A stretch of 47,207 nucleotides of DNA from a bacterium (lineage in GTDB: Bacteria > Desulfobacterota > Deferrisomatia > Deferrisomatales > BM512), in NCBI GenBank assembly GCA_004322275.1, contig SCTA01000023.1, positions 1-47,207 on the forward strand, written 5' to 3'. Both the position numbers and the translations under genes were made by a program. Shown here piece after piece: positions 6,297 through 14,354 of this stretch. A model generated the notes under the pieces. It did no database searches and was not told the origin of the DNA. It saw nothing but the letters and a program-made list of their open reading frames with translations. Numbering within the stretch: the stretch's first letter is position 1; each line of letters starts with the position of its first letter.

Positions 6297-9200
6297 ATGT
6301 TAAGGGCACTGAAGTTCACTCTTTTGATGGCCATTTTTCTCGTCCTGGCCGTCGCCTGCGGCGGCGGAGGAGGAGGAGACAACGGGGGGGGGACTGAAAA
6401 TCAGGCTCCCAGCGCAAGCGCAGGTCTCGACCAGACCGTTCTGGAAGGGGCGACGGTAACGCTTAACGGCTCCTCCTCGACCGATTCCGACGGCACCATC
6501 GCCGCCTACTCCTGGTCGCAGACCACCGGGCCTTCCGTGACCCTCTCCAGCGAGTCCGCGGTTCAGCCGACTTTCACGGCTCCCGCCGTTGACGCCGCCA
6601 CGGTCCTGACCTTCACCCTCACGGTTACGGACGACGACGGCGCGACCGATACGGATACCGTAATCGTCACGGTAAACGACATCGGCTCCGGGGAAAATCT
6701 GACCCCCACCGCCAGCGCGGGCCCGGACCAGACGGTCGATGAAGGTGCCGCCGTCACCCTTAACGGAAGCGGTTCCTCCGACCCCGACGGCACCATAGCC
6801 GCCTGGTCCTGGGCGCAGCTGGCAGGGCCTTCGGTGACCCTCTCCGACGCCGGAGCGGCATCGTCCACCTTCACGGCTCCCCTGGTAGACACCGCGACGG
6901 TGCTCACCTTCGAGCTCACCGTGACCGACAACGAAAGCGCGACGGCTTCCGACACCGTCACGATAACGGTCAACAACGTCGCGCCCGTCGTCCCCAGCAC
7001 CACCATCAACGGCGTCCTTCGCGACCGTGACGGAGCCCCCATCGCGGGCGCTACCGTCGTCCTCCAGGAGCAGGGCGCTTTCTCGGCCGGCGCTCCCCTG
7101 CCCAGGGCAAACAGCAAATACTCCCGCACCGCCCTTATAAACGCCGCCCGCGCTAAAGCCCTCAGCTCCACGGCCCGCATGGCGGCGCTCACCTCCATAG
7201 CCTTCACCGTGACCGACGAAAACGGCTTCTACACCTTCGCCGACGTAGCCATACCCGAAAGCGGCAAGCTCCTCATCTCCTTCGACAAGAGCGGCTACGC
7301 CAGCTATCAGGAACTCCTGACGCTCACCGCCGACGCCATGATCACCGTTCAGGCCATGATGGCCCAGGCCTACGTCGCCCCGGTTCAGGACGCTTCCGCC
7401 GTGATTACCGTTACGGCGGATTCCACCTCCACCGGCGTTGACAACGCGGGCATGAACCTCACCGTTCCCGCCGGTTCGCTCCTCGATTCCAGCGGAGCGC
7501 CCGTCACCGGAGACGTACAGGTCGAAGTGGCCGTCGCCGACCCGGCCAACGAGGCCGACCGCGCCATCTTCCCCGGCTCCTTCGCCGCCGCCGACGCGGG
7601 GCAGGACCTTAACAACCCGGCAACCACCCTTGAATCCGTGGCCTTCGCCGAGATAACGATCCGCGACGTGGCCACCGGCGAGGAATACACCACAATCGAC
7701 CCGGCGAACCCGGCAACGGTGGAGTTTCTCCTTCCCGTGGGCATACAGGACGGAACCATCCTCAATCCCAACACCGGCGTTGCCTACGTGGCCGGCGACA
7801 AGATTCCGTGGTGGTCCTACAACGAAGACATGGGCGTCTGGGAGCGCGAGGACGCGAACCCGAACGACCTCATCACCGACCCGGCCGACCCCGCCTACGA
7901 CGCTGACGTCGTCGCGAGGGCCGACGGCCTTTACGTGCAGGCGAACGTCGTCCACTTCACCTGGTGGAATGGCGATCACCCCATCGACCGCTCCTACCTC
8001 AACGTGCACGTCAACGACGACTCGGGCAATCCCCTGCCGAACGTGCTGGTAAAGGTTAACGGCGTCACTTACAATTCAAGAGCCCGCTCGGGCGTCACCA
8101 ACGCAAGCGGAGACGTTAACGGCCTCATCGTCAAGGGCTCCGTCGTCGCCAGCGTCACCGAACAGTGCCAGGTGACTCTGGTCTTCAACGGAATAGAGTA
8201 TCCGCAAAGCGTAATGGACACTCCCCCCCAGGAGCAGACCGTCAGCGTTACCTACGTCATCGGCATTCCCGGAACGATTCAGGGAACCGTGACCGACGCC
8301 GGCGGAAATCCCCTTTCCGGCGTCCTCGTGTACACCGACCTCATGGGCAGCCTGAGGACAGACGCCTTGGGCCAGTACTCGATAAAGGTTCCCTACGATA
8401 GACTGGTGAACGTACACGTCAACGGCGCGGTCGTCGAAGACCGGTCGGGAACCGCCACCGTAGCGACCCCGGTAGTCACCCTCGACTTCACCTTCCCCGC
8501 CATCGACCTTACCTCCATACTGGCGAAGCTCGAAGGCGACGAGACTACTCCCGGCGACCCGATCGGCGCTTACAAAGACCTCAAACAGCTTGCCGACAGC
8601 GGGCAGCTTGACAACAACGGGCGCGCTCTCTGGGCGGTCCTCTCCTTCTTTGAACTAGCCGAACAGGCCAAGACCTCCGGGACCTCCCTCAACACTCTCA
8701 TTGAATCCGTGGGACTTAAGGCTTACGACGACCCGGTAACCGGAGAATTCCGTATCGTTTCCGTCACCGAGGCATGCCTCGAATGGGATTACAGCGCTCC
8801 CGGCCCGGTCTGCTCGGTCGCCAACCCCTTCTACAACCCCGACTTCACGATGACCGCGATCCCCGATTATCAGAATCTGGCGCAGCTTATTCAGGCCAAG
8901 ATCGACTACTCAAGGGCGATCCTCGCGCAGATAAACGGGCCGGTTACCCTCGTCGTAGACGGCATGGAGGTCGACGACAGCGACATAATCGGTCTCAACG
9001 CGGTCCTGGACCTCGCTGACGGCCTCCTCGAATACATCCAGGGCTATCAGTTCACGCTGAATACCTACGCCGAAAACGGCGACCAGCAGTTCAGCCCCCT
9101 GAACCTCCAGGACCTCCTCCAGAGGCCCGACGTGGCTACCCGTTTCGCGAACTCCAAGGCCCTTCTCAATCAGGTGTTCGACGGCGTAGTGGCTTACCTC

Positions 9201-11075
9201 GACGCGATGGAGCTCGAGACGGATATTCAGTCCGACGACATAATCTACATCGACGCCGAGATGGCTGTGCAGCTCCCGAAACTGCTCGAAATGCTTGACG
9301 GCTTCAAGGCCTCCGTCAACTCCACCACGGGCTGGGTCAACGTGCCCATCTACGAATGGGACAACAAGCGCATCACCTCCGCGGTAATGGGCAACGACGG
9401 AACCTTCACCATCGACGAGACCGCCGACCTGTTCAAGGGCTATCTGAAGCTCGACCTCTCGACGATCTTCGACCCGGCCAGGATGTTCGACGGCAGCAAG
9501 CTCGCCGCCGACATAACCTCCGGCGCTTTCACCGTAACGCCTGTAGACGATTTCTACGGCCCCCGGAACCCGGATTACTTCGCGATAACCTTCGCGCCCG
9601 AGAGCCACGCGGGGACGCTCATTACGTCGGTCTTCGGCGACGCCGAGTTTGCTCTCAGGGACAGCAGATACGCCACCGACGGAATCGGCGGCTTCGCTAT
9701 CGAACCCGATACCAGGATTCTCCTGCCCTTCACGGCGACGGCAGGAGGAGCCCCGGAGTTCACTTACTACTTCGACTCTTTCCTTAACACCTGGGTGAAG
9801 GAAGAGCTCGGCCTCTCCGAGGAGAAGTTCGACAACCTCGGCGTAAGCCTGGGCTTCCCCTTCGACACCGGCACGGACGTTTCCTGGACCGAAACCAACG
9901 TCCCCGCCAGGGTTGATATGTGGGGAGACAGCTGGAGCCAAAGCGATACCCGCCCGATGGGGCTCGCCTTCACCTTCTCCTACCTCTATAGCGGAACCCT
10001 CTGGAATTCGCCGCTGACGGTTGGCGCGACCTGGACCAACGACAACATGTGGGTGCAGGGCTATCAGGGTTACACCGCCACCTCGACGGTTACCGCCATT
10101 GAAAGCGTGACCGTTCCTCTCAACACTTACGCCAACGCCATCAAGACCGTAACGGTGATCTCCGGCGCCGGCACCTCCTGGGAAGGCGCCCCCGCCCCCG
10201 CGGGAGTAAACAACTTCATAAACGGCACCCGCACGACATGGCACGCGCCGAACATGGGCATAGTCAAGATGGTTTACGACCATGCCGACGGAAAGCAGAC
10301 CGTGGCCGAACTTACCTCGCAGACCGACGGAACCGGCGCTCTTATCGCCAACTACGTCTACTTCAGGGCGAAGGAGGGCGGCTACCGAACCTACACGCTC
10401 ACCAACCCCTACGACGCTCCCGCCACGGTCTCTACGGAAACCTGCACGGTGCAGGCCAACGATCCGCTCCAGCCCCTGTACAGAAACTGGTGGACGGCGA
10501 TGCCCGAATCCATCGCCACGGGCTATAACGTGGTCTGCACGATAGACCCCGGCCCCGCGCCCACCACCTGGTATCTGGACTCCGACGGCGACGGCTTCGG
10601 CAGCCTCTTCGCAACCCCCGTGTTCGCCGTAGACCAGCCCGCCGGCTACGTAGCCAACCCCTTCGACTGCGACGACAGCGTCGCGGCGATAAACCCCGAC
10701 GCGACGGAGATACTGGGCGATTTCGTCGACAACAACTGCAACTTCCAGACCGACGAAGACGGAACCCTCTTTACCTGGTACTTTGACGGCGACGGCGACG
10801 GCTGGGGAGACCCCTTTAACTTCACCTTCTCCGATGTCCAGCCCGGAGGATACGTCAGCCAGCCTGGCGACTGCAGCAACTGGGACCCGAGCGTCAATCC
10901 CGGCGCAACGGAGATAAAGGACTGGCTGGACAACGACTGCGACCAGCAGGTAGACGAAGGCTTCTCCCAGTCGCAGGGCTTCTTCAACTTCAACCTCTAC
11001 CGGGCCGACGAAGACAACGGCCCCTTTGGCGGCGGAGGAGGCACCCAGCCGATGGGGCCCCGTCTCTTCAAATAA
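6297..11075 (+). CDS. Giant lipoprotein with PKD/REJ-like, carboxypeptidase-regulatory and MopE-type metal-binding modules
   Basis: A 1592-residue protein with GGAGAAGGAG before its ATG. The lipobox AVAC puts the lipidated Cys at 21, followed by a glycine-rich linker. Residues about 38-128 and 133-228 are two PKD/REJ-like Ig domains, each with the DSDGTIAAYSWSQ or DPDGTIAAWSWAQ signature. About 234-345 is a carboxypeptidase regulatory-like domain, repeated near 660-735 (GTIQGTVTDAGGNPLSGVLV). The long middle (about 740-1400) has no recognised family. The end holds two MopE-like putative metal-binding units: WYLDSDGDGFG near 1422 and WYFDGDGDGWG near 1491, each followed by DCDD or DC residues, NPGATE and DNDCD. 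The codon and base use match the neighbours. Likely an outer-membrane-anchored surface protein; ligand unknown. Confidence 0.8.
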   Translation: MLRALKFTLLMAIFLVLAVACGGGGGGDNGGGTENQAPSASAGLDQTVLEGATVTLNGSSSTDSDGTIAAYSWSQTTGPSVTLSSESAVQPTFTAPAVDAATVLTFTLTVTDDDGATDTDTVIVTVNDIGSGENLTPTASAGPDQTVDEGAAVTLNGSGSSDPDGTIAAWSWAQLAGPSVTLSDAGAASSTFTAPLVDTATVLTFELTVTDNESATASDTVTITVNNVAPVVPSTTINGVLRDRDGAPIAGATVVLQEQGAFSAGAPLPRANSKYSRTALINAARAKALSSTARMAALTSIAFTVTDENGFYTFADVAIPESGKLLISFDKSGYASYQELLTLTADAMITVQAMMAQAYVAPVQDASAVITVTADSTSTGVDNAGMNLTVPAGSLLDSSGAPVTGDVQVEVAVADPANEADRAIFPGSFAAADAGQDLNNPATTLESVAFAEITIRDVATGEEYTTIDPANPATVEFLLPVGIQDGTILNPNTGVAYVAGDKIPWWSYNEDMGVWEREDANPNDLITDPADPAYDADVVARADGLYVQANVVHFTWWNGDHPIDRSYLNVHVNDDSGNPLPNVLVKVNGVTYNSRARSGVTNASGDVNGLIVKGSVVASVTEQCQVTLVFNGIEYPQSVMDTPPQEQTVSVTYVIGIPGTIQGTVTDAGGNPLSGVLVYTDLMGSLRTDALGQYSIKVPYDRLVNVHVNGAVVEDRSGTATVATPVVTLDFTFPAIDLTSILAKLEGDETTPGDPIGAYKDLKQLADSGQLDNNGRALWAVLSFFELAEQAKTSGTSLNTLIESVGLKAYDDPVTGEFRIVSVTEACLEWDYSAPGPVCSVANPFYNPDFTMTAIPDYQNLAQLIQAKIDYSRAILAQINGPVTLVVDGMEVDDSDIIGLNAVLDLADGLLEYIQGYQFTLNTYAENGDQQFSPLNLQDLLQRPDVATRFANSKALLNQVFDGVVAYLDAMELETDIQSDDIIYIDAEMAVQLPKLLEMLDGFKASVNSTTGWVNVPIYEWDNKRITSAVMGNDGTFTIDETADLFKGYLKLDLSTIFDPARMFDGSKLAADITSGAFTVTPVDDFYGPRNPDYFAITFAPESHAGTLITSVFGDAEFALRDSRYATDGIGGFAIEPDTRILLPFTATAGGAPEFTYYFDSFLNTWVKEELGLSEEKFDNLGVSLGFPFDTGTDVSWTETNVPARVDMWGDSWSQSDTRPMGLAFTFSYLYSGTLWNSPLTVGATWTNDNMWVQGYQGYTATSTVTAIESVTVPLNTYANAIKTVTVISGAGTSWEGAPAPAGVNNFINGTRTTWHAPNMGIVKMVYDHADGKQTVAELTSQTDGTGALIANYVYFRAKEGGYRTYTLTNPYDAPATVSTETCTVQANDPLQPLYRNWWTAMPESIATGYNVVCTIDPGPAPTTWYLDSDGDGFGSLFATPVFAVDQPAGYVANPFDCDDSVAAINPDATEILGDFVDNNCNFQTDEDGTLFTWYFDGDGDGWGDPFNFTFSDVQPGGYVSQPGDCSNWDPSVNPGATEIKDWLDNDCDQQVDEGFSQSQGFFNFNLYRADEDNGPFGGGGGTQPMGPRLFK

Positions 11076-11109
11076 CCGCCTCGAAGCGCAACAACCGTAA
11101 CTGAAACAC

Positions 11110-11149
11110 GCGGGACGGCTCCGAAAAGGGCCGTCCCGCCCTTTCTTTG
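11110..11149 (+). terminator. Rho-independent terminator
   Basis: GCGGGACGGC (11110-11119) pairs perfectly with GCCGTCCCGC (11130-11139), followed by CCTTTCTTT. It ends the 4.8-kb lipoprotein transcript just before the next gene. Confidence 0.85.
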
Positions 11150-11159
11150 GCGAGGCAGC

Positions 11160-11720
11160 TTGAAAAAGGGAATTAAAACGGCGCTAATCGCCGCTCTGGC
11201 GGTAATTGCGGTGCTTTCGGTCTTGTTCGCTCTTCGCCCGGAAAGGAAGGAAGCCGCAGGGGCGGGGAAAGAGGGGTTCCACGGAGTAAGGGGAGCCTTT
11301 AAGGAGTTCTCCTTCGAGGAGTATTCCGCCGACGGCAAGAGCGGCTACGTGGTAAAGGCGAAGGAATCCTTCGTGCGCGATCAGAAATTCATGAAAGTTC
11401 TGCGCCTGGGGGCCAAGCGCGAAAACGTCCTCCAGGACGCGGAGGTGACCATACTCAAGGACGGCGCTCCGGCAGCCGTTGCCGCCGCCCCCAAGGGGGT
11501 CTACTACCCCGTTACTGGGGCCGTGCGGCTGGAAGACGGAGTGACGATAAAGACGGGAGATATGGCCGTCGCCTCCTCCGTCGCCTTTTTCAAGAGGGAA
11601 GGGACTATGGAGCTTCCCGGCGAGTACAGCGTCACCGGGAAGGACGGGAGTTTGTCGAAAGGGAAGGTCTTCCGGGGCACGCCGGAGGAATTTTTAAAGC
11701 TGCAGGCGAAAGCAAACTGA
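11160..11720 (+). CDS. LptC-like lipopolysaccharide export protein (putative)
   Basis: A 186-residue protein starting at TTG with GAGG seven bases upstream. One N-terminal membrane anchor (KTALIAALAVIAVLSVLFAL) is followed by a beta-rich domain: the FKEFSFEEYSADGKSGYVVKAKES stretch and later VLQDAEVTILKDG, and VRLEDGVTIKTGDMAVASS. This is the layout of LptC/YrbK (single helix plus beta-jellyroll), which passes LPS to LptA in the periplasm. The Lpt partners lptA and lptB are not adjacent, which is unusual, so the call is by layout rather than context. The family is very divergent. It is convergent with the response regulator gene. Confidence 0.6.
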   Translation: MKKGIKTALIAALAVIAVLSVLFALRPERKEAAGAGKEGFHGVRGAFKEFSFEEYSADGKSGYVVKAKESFVRDQKFMKVLRLGAKRENVLQDAEVTILKDGAPAAVAAAPKGVYYPVTGAVRLEDGVTIKTGDMAVASSVAFFKREGTMELPGEYSVTGKDGSLSKGKVFRGTPEEFLKLQAKAN

Positions 11721-11737
11721 AATTGTTCAAACCGCAG

Positions 11738-11764
11738 GTCGCTTTGAGCGCAGCGAAAGGCGAC
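11738..11764. terminator. Possible terminator hairpin after the LptC-like gene
   Basis: GTCGCTTT (11738-11745) pairs with AAAGGCGAC (11756-11764) with one bulged base, 17 nt after the stop. There is no T tract directly after it, so function as a terminator is tentative. Confidence 0.4.
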
Positions 11765-11827
11765 AAATCCAAAAAACAAATACAACAGTTAATGTATTTC
11801 TCGGCTTTCGTTCCCCAAGCCGACCTG

Positions 11828-11998
11828 CCCGGATTTCCGTTCCCGGCAAGGAATCCCGGAGCGAAAGGGCGCGAAGTCCGGCAAACTATTTCGGCGAAGG
11901 GCAAGGAGCCCGCAGGACGCGCGACGAGACAGTATCGGGAATACGGCGAGGAGCGCGACCGAGTAGCGACGCAGCCATTCGCCGAAAGAGGAAGCCGG
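11828..11998 (-). repeat. Dispersed hairpin repeat, copy B, abutting a half copy
   Basis: The complete copy is 11878-11998. Outer arms TTTCGGCGAA (11889-11898) and TTCGCCGAAA (11978-11987) pair over 10 bp, and the central hairpin is GTAT-cggga-ATAC (11932-11944). Outermost CCGGC/GCCGG pairs frame it. On the minus strand it starts about 2 nt after the TGA of the response regulator. To its left, 11828-11877 matches the right half of copies A and D (the ATTCCTTGCCGGGAACGGAAA segment read in reverse), so two subtypes are fused head to tail. Confidence 0.85.
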
Positions 11999-11999
11999 G

Positions 12000-13400
12000 T
12001 CAGACGTCGTGGCGTGAAACCCCGTGCTCCTTCAAAAGTCCATAAAGCCGTGCCCTGCCAAGCCCGGAGAGGCTCGACGCCAGTTCCATATCCCCCTTTG
12101 TCCTTCGCATAAGCTCGATAATGTACTCCCTCTCCACGCTGCGCAGGGCGTTCTTGCGATAGCTGTTAAAGGGGAGAATATCCCTTTTTACCTCCTCTTC
12201 ACCGGCTGATGGCAAAGCAGTAGCGTCCTCGTGCGCGAAGTGGCGCGCCCGCACCCTCTCGGGCAGGTGAATCGCGAAGAGCTTGCTGAACCCTTCCGCC
12301 CTCGAAAGCGACGCCTCCACCGTCTGCATAAGCTCCCGCACGTTTCCCGGCCATTCGTAAGCGGTCAGTTCCTCGCAAAAATCGGGCGAAAAAGCCTTCT
12401 TCGAGCACTTGTTGGCATAGCAGACCTTGTGGAGGTGGTAATCCGCCAGCGGCACTATGTCCTCGGTTCTTTCCCGCAGGGGCGGCAGGTGGATCGAGAT
12501 CGACCTGATGCGGTGCAGAAGATCGAGCCGGAAAGTCCCTTTTTCGACCAGCTTGTCGAGGTCGCGGTTGGTCGCGGCTATTATGCGGAAATCGCAGGTT
12601 CTTTCCCCCACGTCCCCGACCGGACGGAAGGTTTTTTCCTGAATCACCCTTAAAAAGCGCTTCTGGATATCCTCGCCCATCTCGCCGACTTCGTCCAGAA
12701 AGAGGGTTCCGCCGTGGGCGAGCTGGATGAGCCCCTCGTGGTCCGACTCCGCCCCGGTAAAAGCCCCCTTGATGTGGCCGAAGAGTATGGATTCGGCCAG
12801 CTGCGAGGGTATCGCAGTACAGTCCACCACGATAAATCCCTTGTCCCTGCGGGCCGAGCTGTTGTGGATGGCCCTGGCGATAAGCTCTTTTCCAGTGCCG
12901 GTCTCTCCCGTGAGAAGCACCGGGGCGTCCGACTGCGCGGCATGGGCCGCCTCGACCAGACAGCGCTTTATCTTCGGTGAATTACCCACGATGCCCGCGG
13001 TGCGCAGTGCGCTCTGGGCGGTTGCGGTCTTCTTTTCGGAGCGGAAGGTCATCGCCCGGTCCACGGCGAGCATGATGCGGCTGAGGGGGTCGGATTTGCT
13101 TATGTAATCCCACACGCCGAGAAGGAGAGCCTGCTTGGCCGCGTCGTCGTCGGGATTTCCTGTAATTACGATAATCTGGGGAGAGTCGGGGGCCTCCTCG
13201 ACCGAGGTTATCGCGTCGAGCCCGTAGCCGTCGGGAAGATGAACGTCGAGGAGAAGTACGTCCGGGACAAGCTCCCTCAGCCCTTCCTTGAGTCCGGCCA
13301 GTTTGTGGATGACAGTCGCGTCGTGTCCTTTTTTTGTGAGAGCGCGGGCAAGGAAGCCGGAAAAACTCGGGTCGTCGTCCAGAATCAGAACTTTCGCCAT
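12000..13400 (-). CDS. NtrC-family sigma-54-dependent response regulator
   Basis: A 466-residue three-domain regulator. The receiver domain (1-118) has the acidic pocket DDD at 8-10, phospho-acceptor D52 in LLLDVHLPDG and K102. The AAA+ domain (about 135-370) has Walker A GETGTGKE at 165-172, the sigma-54 contact loop GAFTGA at 212-217 and Walker B TLFLDEVGE at 232-240. A Fis-type helix-turn-helix closes the protein (residues about 430-462). When phosphorylated, such proteins activate sigma-54 promoters. AAGGA lies before the ATG. No partner kinase is adjacent; the hybrid kinase at 32.7 kb is too far away to assume. The stop is almost touched by repeat copy B. Confidence 0.93.
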   Translation of the reverse strand: MAKVLILDDDPSFSGFLARALTKKGHDATVIHKLAGLKEGLRELVPDVLLLDVHLPDGYGLDAITSVEEAPDSPQIIVITGNPDDDAAKQALLLGVWDYISKSDPLSRIMLAVDRAMTFRSEKKTATAQSALRTAGIVGNSPKIKRCLVEAAHAAQSDAPVLLTGETGTGKELIARAIHNSSARRDKGFIVVDCTAIPSQLAESILFGHIKGAFTGAESDHEGLIQLAHGGTLFLDEVGEMGEDIQKRFLRVIQEKTFRPVGDVGERTCDFRIIAATNRDLDKLVEKGTFRLDLLHRIRSISIHLPPLRERTEDIVPLADYHLHKVCYANKCSKKAFSPDFCEELTAYEWPGNVRELMQTVEASLSRAEGFSKLFAIHLPERVRARHFAHEDATALPSAGEEEVKRDILPFNSYRKNALRSVEREYIIELMRRTKGDMELASSLSGLGRARLYGLLKEHGVSRHDV

Positions 13401-13509
13401 AGAAATTCCTTGTCGGTTTGTTGACTTTGGGGCTTACGGACACGCCTTCGATTTTACCTGAATCGACCTCTATTTCAAACAAGGTTCTGTTCCAATTTTG
13501 AATCACTAC

Positions 13510-13525
13510 ACGGTTTTGAAACCGT
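13510..13525. promoter_or_regulatory. 16-bp inverted repeat between divergent genes, possible operator
   Basis: ACGGTTT-tg-AAACCGT lies about 110 bp upstream of the response regulator start and 88 bp upstream of the small membrane protein. A symmetric site between divergent genes is a plausible regulator-binding site. There is no direct evidence of binding. Confidence 0.4.
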
Positions 13526-13612
13526 TTTAGATTTCTTTCATTTCAGGCTGATGGTTTTGATATAGTGAAAAACAGACCGGAAATTGACAACGCAGGACAA
13601 GACGGATACGAA

Positions 13613-13777
13613 ATGTCAACTTTAATGGCTTTGATAGTTTCCGCGGTATTGCCCCTCGCAATAAACAAGATGCTTCCCGAATCGACGCCCTTCTGGGTGA
13701 CTGCGTTATTGGGGCTGATCGTTTCGGTTTTTGCTTTCTATCATACGCGAAAGTTTTTCAACGATTTGAAGCCCTGA
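13613..13777 (+). CDS. Small two-helix membrane protein
   Basis: The ATG at 13613 gives 54 residues; an in-frame GTG at 13565 would add 16 polar residues. The product has two hydrophobic helices (TLMALIVSAVLPLAINKML and FWVTALLGLIVSVFAFYHT) and a short basic tail. No family was recognised. It ends 16 nt before the following thioesterase gene, so the two may be co-transcribed. It is divergent from the sigma-54 regulator. Whether it is expressed is uncertain, but the hydrophobic pattern and spacing support a real gene. Confidence 0.55.
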   Translation: MSTLMALIVSAVLPLAINKMLPESTPFWVTALLGLIVSVFAFYHTRKFFNDLKP

Positions 13778-13792
13778 CCTTTGGAGCGAAGA

Positions 13793-14278
13793 ATGGAACG
13801 GCGGCTGCCAAACAGCGACTGGTGCTACGTCTGCGGAGAAAACAACCCTCTCGGGCATCACGTAGTCTTCACGACCGACGGCGAAAGGGTGCGGACGCGC
13901 TACAAGCCGGAGGTTCATCGGCAGGGGTATCCGGGCGTAGTCCACGGCGGCGTACTTTGCACCATCCTCGACGAGACGATGGGCTGGTCCGCCTCGCTGA
14001 AAAGCGACAGGCTTTACGTCACCGGCGAGCTTACGGTGCGTTTCCTTCGGCCGATGCCCGCCGGAACGGCGATGATAATCGAAGGCCATGCCGGGAGCGT
14101 GACAAAGAGGCTGGCCCACGTCACCGGCGAAGTGAGGGATGAAAACGGCGTCGTCTACGCCACCGCCGCGGGCAAATACCTGCCGCTGAGCGCCGAGAAG
14201 ACCAAAGAGGTGGACGACAGGCTCAACTACCGCCCCGATACGGTGTCGCTGTTCGGAAGGGAAAAGCAGGAGGAATGA
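13793..14278 (+). CDS. PaaI family thioesterase
   Basis: The ATG at 13793 has GGAGCG upstream and gives 161 residues. It carries the subgroup marks CYVCGENNPLG near the start and VVHGGVLCTILDETMGW, the hotdog active-site helix with HGG and Asp/Glu. GELTVRFLRPMPAGT is the following strand. The CxxCG-N-P-G start is typical of one PaaI branch that acts on acyl-CoA thioesters; the substrate is unknown. Its stop codon lies within a 15-bp perfect hairpin shared with the convergent gene. Confidence 0.85.
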   Translation: MERRLPNSDWCYVCGENNPLGHHVVFTTDGERVRTRYKPEVHRQGYPGVVHGGVLCTILDETMGWSASLKSDRLYVTGELTVRFLRPMPAGTAMIIEGHAGSVTKRLAHVTGEVRDENGVVYATAAGKYLPLSAEKTKEVDDRLNYRPDTVSLFGREKQEE

Positions 14279-14301
14279 CTTTCTCAAAAGTCATTCCTCC
14301 T
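14268..14301. terminator. Strong hairpin over the stop codon, likely bidirectional terminator
   Basis: AGGAGGAATGACTTT (14268-14282) and AAAGTCATTCCTCCT (14287-14301) form a perfect 15-bp stem with a 4-nt loop. The TGA of the thioesterase gene (14276-14278) is inside the left arm. It lies between two convergent genes. No long T tract follows on either strand, so termination efficiency is uncertain. Confidence 0.7.
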
Positions 14302-14354
14302 CCCGTTTAGTGCGGTGCTTATAGCTGATGCGCTTTTATTGACTCCCCGAACCT

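Noticed and set aside
6300-8009. A 569-codon open frame on the minus strand inside the giant lipoprotein gene
   Set aside because: It is the mirror of a GC-rich coding frame with biased third positions. It has no ribosome site, no recognisable domain, and valine/glycine-heavy composition typical of antisense shadows.
11723-12112. A plus-strand frame of 129 codons across the 11.8-12.1 kb gap
   Set aside because: It runs through a repeat copy and into the end of the response regulator gene, and has no start signal.
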